Shown here one piece after another: positions 49,959 to 61,539 of a stretch of DNA of 64,000 nucleotides. Below the pieces are notes generated by a model. The model was not told the DNA's origin. It saw only the letters and a program-made list of their open reading frames with translations, and did no database searches. Within the stretch, counting starts at the first letter, position 1, and every line of letters starts with the position of its first letter. Both the position numbers and the translations under genes were made by a program. Source of the DNA: Rhyzopertha dominica (Eukaryota; Arthropoda; Insecta; Coleoptera; Bostrichidae); the NCBI GenBank assembly GCA_025024175.1, contig QCXZ01000064.1, positions 47,079,325-47,143,324 of the forward strand, in the 5' to 3' direction.

Positions 49959-51277
49959 CGAGGCATGTTTTTTAAGTAAGTACCGTTTTGGAATTTAAAA
50001 AAGACGTGCAAAGATATCGCAATAATTTTATCTTACATGAAAGCCTGTACCTTAATCTACTTTTCTACATAATTTCCGTGAATATTGAGGCACTTGTCAT
50101 AACGTGGCACCAGTTTTTGAATACCCTCCTCATAAAATTCTGCCGCCTGACTTGTTAACCACTGTATCACAAATGTTTTGACTTCGTTATCGTCTTGAAG
50201 ACGCTGACCACCCAGGTGTTTCTTCAAGTGCAGGAACAAATGGTAGTCGCTGAGCGCCAGATCAGGGCTGTATGGAGGATGATCTAGAGTTTCCCATTTA
50301 AAAGATTTGATGAGATCTTTTGTCCGATTAGCCACATGTGGACGGGCATTGTCATGCAGCAAAACGATACCCTTACTCAACTTGCCACGTCTTTTGTTCT
50401 GGATTGCACGACGCAGATTGTTCGTTGTCTTACAATAAGACGCTGCATTGATTGTCTCATTACGAGGCAGAAACTCCACTAGCAATACTCCTTTTCTGTC
50501 CCAAAAAACTGTGCACTTGATTTTCCGGGCAGAAATTGTTTGCTTAAACTTCACTTTTTTGGGTGATGATGAATGTCGCCATTCCATGGATTGTTGTTTC
50601 GATTCTGGTGTGACGTAGGCCATCCATGTTTCGCCACCAGTAACAATTTGGTCTAAAAAATCTTCACCTTCATTGTGGTACTGCTCAAGGAAAGTCAATG
50701 CACTGCCTAAACGTTGGGTTTTGTGCAAATCCGTCAACATTTTCGAAACCCAACGTGAACACAATTTCCGGTAATTCAAGTTCTCGGTCACAATGCGATA
50801 CAAAACGCTACGAGAATATTGAGGAAAGCAGTCGCACAATGATGAAATTGTAAAGCGTCTGTTTTCTCTCACCTTTTCGTTCACTTTCTGCATTAACGAC
50901 CGAAGGACGCCACTCCGTTCTTCATCATGCACATTTGTGGGGCCATCTTTAAATGCTCTCACCCATTTCCTTACCATTCCATCACTCATAATGTTTTGTC
51001 CGTAAACTTCACAGATCTCACGATGAATATCGATCGGTTTTACGCCTTTAGCACTAAGAAATCGTAAAACAGCCCGTCCTTCACAATCGGCGGGACTCAC
51101 GATTGTCGGAGGCATCTTAAACACTCAGTAAACAACGTATACAATGAAGAATCAAACTGTAATGGCGTCAGTGCGTAGACAAGAGATGTAGGTAACCAGC
51201 GCGCATGCGCGGAACGCCGACCGTAGCGCTGCGGCGGCGGAATCGCAAAACGGTACTTACTTAAAAAACATGCCTCG
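49959..51277 (-). mobile_element. mariner element, 1319 bp, perfect 32-bp inverted repeats
   Basis: The left end starts CGAGGCATGTTTTTTAAGTA and continues to GTACCGTTTTG. The right end is its exact inverse over 32 bp. TA flanks both sides (49957-49958 and 51278-51279). Size, terminal repeats and a single uninterrupted transposase frame match a complete classical mariner. It lies in the intron between Ig2 and Ig3a, in the same orientation as the host gene. Confidence 0.93.
50057..51115 (-). CDS. mariner (DD34D) transposase, full length, first catalytic Asp replaced
   Basis: A 352-residue frame from ATG at 51115, the usual mariner length (the open frame extends three codons further, to a GTG). 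The N-terminal half has the paired helix-turn-helix DNA-binding region (about residues 10-110). The catalytic half shows VTGGETW, where family members have VTGDETW, then KIKCTVFWDRKGVLLVEFLP, LLHDNARPHVA with the second Asp, and HPPYSPDLALSDYH with the third, 34 residues apart (DD34D), ending YDKCLNIHGNYVEK. Residue 161 is Gly (GGC, 50635-50633) where the first catalytic Asp should be, so the enzyme should be unable to cut DNA although it may still bind the ends. SPDLAP is also changed to SPDLAL. Confidence 0.93.
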   Translation of the reverse strand: MPPTIVSPADCEGRAVLRFLSAKGVKPIDIHREICEVYGQNIMSDGMVRKWVRAFKDGPTNVHDEERSGVLRSLMQKVNEKVRENRRFTISSLCDCFPQYSRSVLYRIVTENLNYRKLCSRWVSKMLTDLHKTQRLGSALTFLEQYHNEGEDFLDQIVTGGETWMAYVTPESKQQSMEWRHSSSPKKVKFKQTISARKIKCTVFWDRKGVLLVEFLPRNETINAASYCKTTNNLRRAIQNKRRGKLSKGIVLLHDNARPHVANRTKDLIKSFKWETLDHPPYSPDLALSDYHLFLHLKKHLGGQRLQDDNEVKTFVIQWLTSQAAEFYEEGIQKLVPRYDKCLNIHGNYVEK

Positions 51278-51574
51278 TATAATAAACACCAACAACAAGA
51301 AACTGCATATACAAAATTAATTTTATATTATATTATATAATAATCTTATCCACCGAGCAGCTTCTCCGACGCTACCGATAGAAACCTGCACTAGGTCGAT
51401 GTCTATCGCAGTTATAGACAGCCTAGCTTGCGGAGTTGCGCTTAGATGGCACTGAGGGCATCAGCTCTCGCATACAGCATTAACATTGTTTTGTATAACA
51501 GTTAATAATGTAAAAAAAGATCTTGAAAGCCAAAATAACAAGATTTTATATAAAAATAAACATGATTTTATTAA

Positions 51575-51835
51575 AATGCCTGTCTATGCTGTGCTGTCTA
51601 CACCTCAACCAACTGCAGAATGATCTATTTTGAAGTCATTACAGCTCATCAGTGCAGTTTAGGTCTAGTGTAGACAGCACGACATAGAACTTGGTTTGCT
51701 TATATACCAAAGCAATGGTATGATGTAAGTAAGAATTTATGATGGCAATGCCATCTGTCAGCATTACGCTGACATGATGACAAAGCCACCTAGCTGCCTT
51801 AACGTAGGCTTAAGGGTTGCTTGCAAAGGTCATGT
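51575..51835. repeat. MITE-like repeat, copy 1
   Basis: Contains the partial palindrome TATGCTGTGCTGTCTACACC ... GTAGACAGCACGACATAG, with CAACCAACTGCAG and CTCATCAGTGCAGTTTAG inside, followed by GATGGCAATGCCATCTGTCAG. The same blocks recur at 52350 and 58906. No transposase is present. Confidence 0.65.
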
Positions 51836-52349
51836 CAGGTCAGGTGAATTGACTAATTCGTGGCCTCCCATAGACAGAAGCAGTTTTTGTTTTCATTTTT
51901 ATGTATTCATTTTGTAGCAGTTTGGCATTAACTTCATATTAAATTCTGCCAAGTAAATTTTATTTAGTGCCTTATCAAAGTCTTTTTTAACAAATGGAGA
52001 ACAATGAGGATCGAACAGCGACAAAATATTTTTACACAAGTTTTGGCACCTGCAAAGATTAAATGAGTTAGATTTTCCATCATTCAGCATGATTAAAGAT
52101 TGAACGACATAGTTCAAACGTGGCCGTACAGGCACTAAGAATGCATGACGTCCAGAGAACCTCAAAACCTTTTTTTTGCTCAAATGATAAAGAAAACGGA
52201 ATGGTACCGGAAGAGCCTAGATTACAATTGACAATCATAACAGTGGGAACTTCAAATGAACATGTATACTTGTACCATATTCTTCATCAAATATTGATGG
52301 TGCCGCGATTGCTTACCCCAGAATAAAAGCTCACCCGAAAGATCACATC

Positions 52350-52590
52350 AAGTCAAAAAATGCATGTCTATGCTCTACTGTCTGCACCGCAACCAACTGC
52401 AGATAGATCTATTTCGCTATCATTATAGCGCATCAGTGCAGTTTAGGTCTATTGCAGACAGCACGGCATAGAACTGGATTTGCTTTTAGGAAGGAGGTAG
52501 TTCCCATAAAGGCTTTGTCATCATATCAGTGTAATGCTGACAGATGACATTGCCATCTAAATTTCTACTTATTCATATCAAGTCAATTTT
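52350..52590. repeat. MITE-like repeat, copy 2
   Basis: Same palindromic head as copy 1 (CTATGCTCTACTGTCTGCACC ... GCAGACAGCACGGCATAG), but the tail GCTGACAGATGACATTGCCATC is the inverse of the copy 1 tail. The two copies therefore look like the two arms of a larger element enclosing 51836-52349, which has no recognisable gene (its 94-codon minus frame is unassigned). Confidence 0.6.
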
Positions 52591-52859
52591 TGTAGATATT
52601 CCAACGCATTATTAATACCGTTCTAAATAATAAATAAAAAAGAACTCTGCTCGGTCGAAAAAAAAGAAAGCTTAAAAAGAATTTACGCTGGAAAGAAATA
52701 TGAACTGCAGCTATAAACAGCTATTTGGAAGAGCTAACAGAAAATTGACCTACAAGGATGGAATAGAGTTTGGAATATCGGTTGACTCAACTAGAGGAAA
52801 TTTGTGTTGAAAAAAAGACGAACTTTTTTTTTTAACTGTTGTGTTTCTTGCTAGGCAGC

Positions 52860-53200
52860 GAATTAATCAACCCAGCCTCATATATGCACCTATGTCAAGA
52901 TAGATCGCGTTATGTACAAGTACTGGAAATAACGCCAGGAAAGAAGTCGCACCTTAGGAATGTAATATCGTCCACAATTTGAATGGAGCAAACCGCAATG
53001 ATGGGCCGAGTTAATGAATTTGTTCGCCGCACTAGCCTGAAATTGTTATCATGAATAATGGCGGGCATGCCAATGATTTAAATTCCCACAACAATTGTCG
53101 TCCCAGCCACGTTCACCTTCTTTCATGGCGCGCATAATATTACTTGCTTATTATGCCTATACCGACAGAATGGTAGCAATCCACAATTGTTGTCAATAAA
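52860..53200. promoter_or_regulatory. candidate intronic enhancer with Sox-type palindromes
   Basis: Repeat-free sequence just downstream of the Ig2 exon with two ACAATTGT palindromes (53091-53098, 53183-53190), a third CCACAATTTG near 52973, and GCGAATTAATCA near 52859. ACAAT is the Sox core. Regulatory function is inferred from motif clustering only. Confidence 0.3.
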
Positions 53201-53284
53201 ACGTTTACCCAGTCTCTAATAACGTAAAAAAAGATCTGACTTGCGCTTGCAGCTTAAATTAATATAGATTCTAAATAAACTTAC

Positions 53285-53599
53285 AGTGAAGGTCAAGNAC
53301 AACTACTGCCTCTTTCGGTTCTGTAAGCCTTGTGTTGACCGCCTGACAGGTGAAAATGGCATCTAAGTCCTTTCTCGTCACCGACGGCCATATCAATTTA
53401 TTCTCTATAACATCGCCCGCATTGTGCTCGTATTGGTCGTCTACAATCAACCCATTGACTAGCCACCGTACCACGGGCTGCGGGTGGCCACCGACCGTCC
53501 TGCAAGTCAACGTGATCTCGTCTCCCTCTTCGTAGGGTCCTACAGAACCGTTGAGTTGGCGACCCCACTTGTCGAGGATGGTAGGCTGTTCCGGGGGCA
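53285..53599 (-). CDS. Sidestep-family gene, exon for Ig2
   Basis: This exon of 315 bp starts after TTTGTTCCAG at 53599 in phase 1 and ends with one base before GTAAGT at 53285 (104 whole codons). It encodes a complete Ig domain: PPEQPTILDKWGRQLNGSVG, GPYEEGDEITLTC with the first Cys, VRWLVNGLIVDD with the core Trp, and AIFTCQAVNTRL with the second Cys. The WGRQLNGSVGPYEEGDE segment is typical of the second Sidestep domain, and NGS is a potential N-glycosylation site. An N at 53298 leaves one residue unknown. The upstream exon for Ig1 was not found. Confidence 0.92.
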
Positions 53600-54924
53600 C
53601 TGGAACAAAAAGAGTTGTTAATATTTAATGTTATTGTTGTTAGAAAACAGTAAAATAGTAAACGAGCCATAATAGATGTGTCATGGACTCATCGGCGATG
53701 ACTAGAAAATGAAATTTCTACTTTGATACGATACGAGATTACAGAAAATAAATAAGTAGTATTTATATATTCATATTGATACATTGACCGCGTCTCTATG
53801 AAGCGAGGAAGGAGTATGCAAAGTGTGGTATTTATGTTCACACTAGTAAATTAGCCAATAGACTGCTCCCACTTGCTTTATAAAGTTTGTTTTACGGCAT
53901 CTACTGATGCATTTCACTTCACTGTTTTATCTACCAAGTGCACAAAATAACGTCTAGATACATTCACTAATATACACTATGTGTGGTAATTGTGACGATT
54001 TACCCAATGATTTTTACATCTTATTTACTACAATTAAGCAGATATGTAAGAAATCTTAATCCTAAGCTGTATAGTAATGCTTTGTTTTGTTGCTGTATAT
54101 AGTGTTTGCTGGTATAGTTTTGTATTTTTTTTTATATTATTGTTTTCCTGACACTCAATTTTTCATTCTTAATAATAGAATCAAACAAAATGTGAATTAG
54201 GTTAGTTATTTGGTATAAATATAAATATGTGAAAATGATGTCTATAATAAAGGAATAAAACGGATAGGTACGTCAAATTACCTACACCAAAGAATAAAAC
54301 AACTAAAGACTTAGTTGATCGATTAGACAAGGAATTCTGTAACACAATTTAACATTGAACGTCGTTCACACAAGTACATGTTTGGGACAATGTATGAGAC
54401 GTTGATGATTATTAACCAGAGTTTAAATATTATACATGAGTAGTTATGTACAAGCATAGATCAATTGAAACGTAATTAACCTTTTAATGAAGGCTGGACA
54501 AATGAAATTACTTGTTATATAAAAGCGGACAAACAATGGACAAAGGAAAAACACAAAAAGTATCTAAAATCGGTGTTTTTGTAAAACTATACTCTGTTGA
54601 CGAAGGTAGTCCAATTAGGTATTATATATTACCTGCATAATAATGAAATTTACAATGTCATACATGAAACTCATATTAGTATTGGCCACTGTGGGCGAAA
54701 TCGCATGGAGTTGCAAAATAAGCATAACAACGTAACAAAATTATAATGTAACACCTAACGCTGCTCAAACCATGTCAGAGAAAAAGCAGCAGTCTCAAGA
54801 AAGGCGAAGCCTATGATTTTTACTGAAATGTATGCTATATGTCAGGTCGATTTAATAGACATGCAAATTCTCAAACTCATTCTGGTGTATCAGTAAAATC
54901 TAAACGTGAGTAATAGCTTTGTCA
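53600..54924. other. intron or upstream sequence, no gene recognised
   Basis: AT-rich, with no coding signal. I searched the minus strand here for the Ig1 exon without success. Confidence 0.4.
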
Positions 54925-55235
54925 TGTTTTACTACACATTTTTACTACCTTTGGGGCAACCTTGCATCCTCCAAAAAGATAATGGTCGAAAATTCGTTAA
55001 CAAAGGAAAGGAATTCGTTAGTATGTGGTTATAAATTAAAAATAATTCGTAGCAAACTCTGCCATTCTCAAAGCCAAGGCTCGATTGAAAGGACCAACCA
55101 AAACATACAAAATATGCTGGGTACCTGGAGGCTGTACAATAGGACCAGCAAATGCATCATACGAAGACTGATCGTGTTTCGTGTTCGTTGTTCTCAAGAC
55201 AAACCGTTAAAACAAATGTGTGTGTGCAATTAAAT
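54925..55235 (+). pseudogene. integrase relic (KRBA2/SCAND3-like, gypsy or Ginger type)
   Basis: One frame reads CILQKDNGRKFVNK, with the DNG block of a retroviral-type integrase (the usual DNGREF with Glu to Lys). After a frame change it continues KIIRSKLCHSQSQGSIERTN and QNIQNMLGTW, where the QGSIER block carries the catalytic Glu. It is like the integrases of KRBA2/SCAND3-type proteins and their parent elements. Only about 100 codons survive, and no LTR or terminal repeat was found beside it. Confidence 0.65.
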
Positions 55236-57239
55236 TTTTAAATATTCAGATAAACATTGCAGGAACTGGGGCAGTCAACAGATTTAAATGAATCGCGCAA
55301 AGTAAGCCATAAATACCGTAAACTGGCAAACTTATTATCCACTTAATTAATGTGTTTAGTTTGTAGCGCAGTAATTACTGTACAAGTAAAAGTAACACTT
55401 TCTTAATTGTTAATTTCTTATTGTATTGTTATCTTTCAGTGTAAGTATAGGGACATACATACATAACATAAAATGGAATTTCTTTTGTTCAGTTGCATTA
55501 TAATTGCAGCCAAAAATGCATTCGAAAGAAAACTAGTTGCCTACTTATTTTCTTTTGCTTTTTGTGTTGCTTTGTTGCTAATGTTGTTTGTAGTAATAAT
55601 ACAGGAGTACCTTCCATTAATACGGAATATTATAATCAAAGATACCATACACTGTAACATGGACTTTAAGGACCAAAAACTAAATGTAACAAAAGCAAAA
55701 ATAAAACACGGGCAACAATAAACTATAGCACGCAACTCGGTGGTGCTTGATATAGGTATGTAAGTAAATATTCTAAACAAACAATGAACTGGTTTTGAAA
55801 AAATTAATTTTAAAAATTTAATAGAATGGTGAAGGGTGTAATAGCGTCAAACAAGATGAATATGTTCCTAAAAATGTCACTACCACAATTGTAATAACTA
55901 GTACCGGCAACTCTGCTATACTATTATGAGCATATGACTTTATCTCACATCTATTACGTTCTTTTATACATGTTTGGTATTATATAACAATTTTCACTGT
56001 GTCTGTTCTCAAACTTGTAAATCCAATTCACGAACATCATTATCCAAAATACTGCATGTAGCGGTCGCCAGATGACGCAACTGCCTCTTATTGGCTCAAA
56101 CCCGAATGCTGCAACCTGTAGTAGTAGAATACATCTTGATAACAGCGCCTTTTGCTTTAACAAAGACAGCTAGTGTTCGCTTCTTACTTTTCTATTTGTA
56201 AACTTCTTAAATACGGTTGCAGTTACAAATCACACATAACTCCACTAAGGATATCGAATAAGCGACTCTGTAGCGTCCCTGCTTTAGCCAGCAAATTCAA
56301 GTGTTTACGGGTTGCCGATAGGTGTAACTAACTGTATATTTTTTAAATAACTTAAGTATAATGTGACACAAACACTCAAACTATGATAAGTTCAAAACCA
56401 CTTAAAAGGTAAATGAAATTTGTGAAACAGTACTTAATATTAAAAATAGAGCAACTAACCAATTCCGTGTTGTACTGTTCAAAGCATATTGAAAGTACAT
56501 ATTACGTATTCCTGTGCCACGTACTCCTTTTGTATGATCATTATTATCTGCTTCACTCTGAAAAAGATGATAAAAAGAGCGAAAAATGTTAAAATCATAT
56601 CGTATCGTTGCCGCCATCTACCGGTGACATTTGACACCTCTATCCATACTCTATCTAAACAGGGCCAGTTTTGTAGCATGACAGATAGCAAAGGTCGTAA
56701 TCCCTTTAAGTGGAGTGCGCATTAATCGTGCCCAAGGTATTGCGATCATTGTGAGAAAATCCCGAGCAACGGCTAGTTTGATGCACTACAAGCCTGAATA
56801 AAGCTTGTTCCACTCTTACATGAAGTACGTAAGAGTGTCAAAGAGCTGTTTTAATCTTTTAATCTGTTGTCAATTATTTATTTCTCTTTGAACTTCAGCT
56901 TGAGCTACTGTGTCGAGGACTGCAGTTATTGTAACAGAATAAACTAGTATGCGATGTATTCGTTTCATAGCAAGCTACAATTTGTTTATAGTACTTTGAC
57001 AAAAAAGGCTATTTTTGCTGAAAGACTGAATTAAGGGAAGCAAAGCAAAGTCAAACAACGAAAAGTAAATTAAAAAGGTCCTGCGGTAATGCCATTAAAA
57101 TAGCCCAACATTATCGAAACAGATATAGAATCTGTAAACTTGCAATTCAGTAAACCACTGATGTTGCTTGTTTAAAAATGTATACATTGGTCTATTTTCC
57201 ATTAATCCTAGCTTATCCCATTTCACATCTGTCCGCCTC
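55236..57239. other. no gene recognised
   Basis: Short unrecognised frames only, including overlapping plus and minus frames at 55473-55780 and 56402-56725 with no domain. Confidence 0.4.
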
Positions 57240-57600
57240 AGTAACAGGTAAAACCGCGACATCATTAAACTTTCCGACGACTCTTAAATATTCCATGGCG
57301 GGACCCAAAACGACGCCCCCGACACCGTCGGGACGACTTCCATAGACTGGCAGTACAAAACAGAATGTTCGGTGCTAATCCACGGCTATTTATCAGAATT
57401 ATACGGCGACTGGTCTCTCCCCTGAGAAAGATGAATGGGGGCGTTTGGAAAAATGAAAATATGATTCCGAATCATTTCTCTCTGACACTATTTAAAATGT
57501 TCGGCCGCCATGATTAATTGCGCCGTACACGCGCCCGGCCATAAATACGTCAGGGACATGTGTTTCGGCATTATAAGAGGGATATTTCGCTGATTTATAT
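57240..57600. promoter_or_regulatory. candidate enhancer-like island
   Basis: A GC-richer, repeat-free stretch with CATCATTAAAC (57260), CATGATTAATTGCG (57510), GGCCATAAATACG (57539) and GATTTATATAATGAATTTA (57592). No Ig coding exon could be read on the minus strand. A regulatory role is a guess from composition. Confidence 0.25.
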
Positions 57601-57917
57601 AATGAATTTATTTGCTGTTTAATTGCCACTCTTTCTAGTTATTAACTTTTCGACTAATATAAATATGTTTGGTGGCTGTTATACGATTTCATTGGAATTA
57701 CTGACACAACTTCATAATGTGTAAAAGTCAACAAGAACGGCATGTGTATAGCGTTGAGCACCTTCGTTACGCTTGCAGGATGCAGACTAAATGGTAAAAG
57801 AGAAAAACTAGTGTAGGTACTTAATACTTTCTTTAGCAATAATCATCCTTCCTGAGGTTTTGGTTCAGCAAGAACGTGTTTCCCGCGTTAAGTTGTACCA
57901 TATTCTATATTCCTGCC

Positions 57918-57946
57918 CTGAAGATGTTCCTTAGAGCGGACGAAAC
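57918..57946 (+). ncRNA. hammerhead-ribozyme-like core
   Basis: CTGAAGA (57918-57924), a hairpin with GUUC pairing to GGAC, then GAAAC (57942-57946) and GTCGAC. Downstream CCAACGCGG parallels the 40824 copy. Probably a Penelope-like element fragment. Full ribozyme structure is not resolved. Confidence 0.5.
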
Positions 57947-58905
57947 GTCGACTCTATGTTCTAAACCAACGCGGTTCATCTCAAAGAAACCAAGATTTCT
58001 ATTCAACCTTAACCGGCATTACTAATAATGTAGTGAAAGCACCAGATGCTAAAGTTACGCGTTACTTCCACCCTTAGTAATTTGTTAAAACCTGTCAGTT
58101 TATCAGAAGTTTTACTGGAATAAACAACTTTAAAACATTTGGAATGCATAGTGGGGATGATGAAGAAGGTACTGCGATATGAGCTTAGTATTAAAGAGAA
58201 ACTTTGTCAATGATTAAATTAAAACTTAAGCTAAGTTGTACTTATCACTCTTCTTTCAAAAGCAGAGTCAGCCAGTTCCCATTCAGTGTTATCTGAAGTA
58301 ACCCTTGAAGCTCTGTCTGCCTCCTTGTTATCAGAAGATTTGATGGGATGATCTTTTTAATATATTGGTATAGTAATTTTAAACATACCTACTTACTCTT
58401 CGACTATACTGAAATAGTTCAGAATCAGTGCGTGCTGTAATGTAATGCAGTGGCGGTTCGTGATCCATTGCAAGGGTGAGGTTCAATGGGTTCCTTGCAG
58501 TGTTTAATCCTAAGGGGAAGCGGCCGTACGAATAAAATGTAATGTACTTATTTTTAACAGCTGGTTTTACACCTCATTGTTTTAATAATGCACCTGTCAG
58601 TTTGCGGCAAACGCAGACATGCTACTTAGTGAAGAATGGGTTTGCCACGCTAACTCTTAAAAGAGATTAAAATTTCAACCATGTGCTATAATGTAAAGAT
58701 ATAAAGTATTAAACTCGGTCAAATACAAGATGAATCAGCGCCTATCAATCCCAACCCTTGGCACCAAATTCACATTTTATATAGACGTATAATTACCAAA
58801 AATTATTCCCAAGTTTAATGCTATATCCCACTTATTGGTTGTATATGTTGGTATTTAATAAACAGTAACACAAAAAATATACAATAAATATGTATAAATG
58901 TATAA

Positions 58906-59065
58906 AAATGCATGTTTATGCTATGCGGTCTGCACCGCAACCAACTACTGACAGATCTATCTCGCTGTCATTACAGCTCATCAGTGTAGTTTAGTTCTAA
59001 TGTACAAAAATAGATGACAATGCCATCTGTCAGCAATGAACTGACACCATGACAAAGCTACCTTG
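58906..59065. repeat. MITE-like repeat, copy 3
   Basis: Shares GCATGTTTATGCTATGCGGT, CTGCACCGCAACCAACT, GCTCATCAGTGTAGTTTAG and GACAATGCCATCTGTCAGC with copies 1 and 2. The right half of the central palindrome is truncated. Confidence 0.6.
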
Positions 59066-60719
59066 GTGCCATAGTGAATGAAAACAAATCAAAGCCTTTG
59101 GAAGGAAAGCATACGTCTGTATTAAATAAATTTATTTTAGAAGATATGATAACGTCGCAGGAATATTTCAATATTCCTAATACTGTGATGTCTAGAGAAT
59201 GCTTTGACAAGCCGAGCTTCGAACAAATTTTTTCAGTAATGAGGTTAAACTGACACCAAAGTATTATGTTTACCTTTACATCTACTGCACGAACCTGCGA
59301 AAGAATCACGCTTGAAGTGTTTTGTCTTTAGACAATTCGTGCATAAGTTCAACTCTATGCTGAATAGCTGTAAGTGCAGAACTCTGCTTTCATTGTGTCT
59401 GCTTTGGACTTTAATGTTGAGCTTCTAAATTTTTAAGATCTGCCTTACCTTACAGGAACTTCTTCATTTCATTAAAATTAGAAGCCTTTCATCTGATGCT
59501 CCTCCCATTCCCTAGCGATACCTGCATCTAGTTCTTGACGACTAATGTAGATGATTAGTGCATTCCAATGCACTATAGCTTAACCGAGATTTACCAGGGA
59601 GCGCAAATGTCAATTTTGTTTTTGCCAACAAAAAAAAACCGCGATAAAGAGATTCGTTAGTTCGAAGCAGTAGAGCAGCGTGCTCGGTGAAATCGTTCCG
59701 CAATTTTTATTGATGGAAATCAAAGACTTTAATTTTTTTCGGAGTTTCAACGTGCTAGGACTATCGCGGTGGCATGCCCTGGTCCTCTCCTTTTCGCCAC
59801 CTACAGCTGAAGACGATCTATCATCACACTCGCGAGTACGTGTGCAACGGTGAGTTTTAATCTTTGTTATCGCTCGCGTATACAGGTTCATTGTTTTATA
59901 ACTCGTCTTTATTTATTAGGAATGTAAAAAAAATCGTACCTGCTACCGATTCACAGTTTTCAAAATAACTACAAAATAAAAAAATATATATTGACTTCAG
60001 ATTTTCACACGTGTCAGTTGATTACTGAGCTATCATAAATATTAAAAAAGTCTATAGAAAATGTTACTTCGAAAGAGTAGAATAGGATACATGTATGTTG
60101 ATACGCGTGCACGATGTTGCTTTTTGATTAGCTCAGGTTAGCTCTTGTGAAAAATGTACCTAAAATGAATCTCCTAAACAGTTGTATTCTACTTTTGTCA
60201 CTCATCATATATCCTTTAAATAAATACAAATTATTTGTGATGCACAGGAGATACGTTTTTATAGAAAGACTTAAACAACAAAGTTTTGCAGTCAAACAGA
60301 TTGTAGTTGACTGACACTATAAACGCATTGTTGTAGTAGTCCTATGATGTATCTAAATTCATTCAACAATAGTAGCTATTAGCCAATGCAACGTACCTCT
60401 AATCCTGATTAGCACACAATTACAATTTAATGCAAACAACCTTTATTCAAATGACCTTCAATGCGTAAATTGTAAATAAATGCACTGTAGAGTGTAGTCT
60501 TGAGGCTGGGAGATTGAGGTACGCAAAATCTGATTGTTTTACTTAATTAAAGTAAAAGCATAAATATATGCCTTGTAAGCAGGACTTACGAGCATTCGAT
60601 TAACCTAGGTGAAATTTTGAAATGCCGTGAAGGGCCTTTTTTGAAGTTTCACGATACCTACAGCCTACAACACTAGAATGCTCCTTCGGCCATCAATCTT
60701 GTTTACGGACTTTAAAAAC
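59066..60719. other. no gene recognised
   Basis: Open frames at 59058-59309 and 59610-59891 (minus) lack known domains. Confidence 0.4.
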
Positions 60720-60900
60720 AACGAAGAAGCCTGGAAGTGCTTAAAGTATTTAAATTCCCCAGAACGAGCCTTAAAAGCCCGGGCTTTTACTTAATTAATA
60801 TCCAGCGATCATTTATCTTGGAAATTAATGATGCTGAAATTAATATTTAATTACCACTGCGGGGTTAATTTTAAGATTCCGATTCGCCATGCCAGTTATC
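60720..60900. promoter_or_regulatory. candidate enhancer with dense homeodomain-type sites
   Basis: Within about 90 bp: TTACTTAATTAATATCC, GGAAATTAATGATG, GAAATTAATATTTAATTACC and GGGTTAATTTT, i.e. at least five TAAT/ATTA cores, plus TTTATCTTGG. The density is higher than in neighbouring sequence, but AT-rich DNA produces such motifs by chance. Confidence 0.25.
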
Positions 60901-61539
60901 TGTAGGTCAGCAGGTGGGTGTCTGACAAATAGGAGAACATAAAATACCTAGAGCACTTAATTTGAAAGGATCTGACTCTTTTAAGATGCAGCACAGATTG
61001 CAGCTTTGGTATACCATAGCCAATACAACAAATTGGCGGGCAACTTAGTAATGGATATGTTTCAACATATTTTAATTCAAGACCACACAACAAAATTCGC
61101 GGGTAATGCATTACTCCAGCGGAATTTTCTTGCTTGGCACCAGAAAAATTTCCCTATGTTTGTATCTAATATCTCGAGCCTCACAAAAAATTTTCGGAAT
61201 AGATTTTTTCCTTCCAATTTAAGATACAGAACATCTCTCTTAATGTATATTTTGGAAGAGTCCTCCATTTGTGTTTAAATATCATTTTTATCTTTTTTAC
61301 CCGAATGTATCAAATTCCACGTTTTTTCCTAACTCTCTATAGGATTTGCAGATGATCGCGTTTAACTCAGCTTGCTTTTTTATAGTTAAAACTTGCTCCG
61401 ACAAACTAATATAGAGTTTATCAATTGTTCAGTGTTTATTCTTCTTACTTTGTTGGCAATTTAACTTGGTTCTCNTTCCCATGGTTTTATCGGACACGCA
61501 GACACGTTAGCCGTACTGAAATTTGTAACAGTTTTGGGA

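Noticed and set aside
57240..57560. GC-rich stretch considered as the missing Ig1 exon
   Set aside because: The minus strand shows no Cys/Trp Ig pattern and has stops in the relevant frames; kept only as a weak regulatory candidate.
58448..58470. CAGTGGCGGTTCGTG, resembling a hAT terminus
   Set aside because: No inverted partner end or 8-bp duplication was found downstream or upstream.
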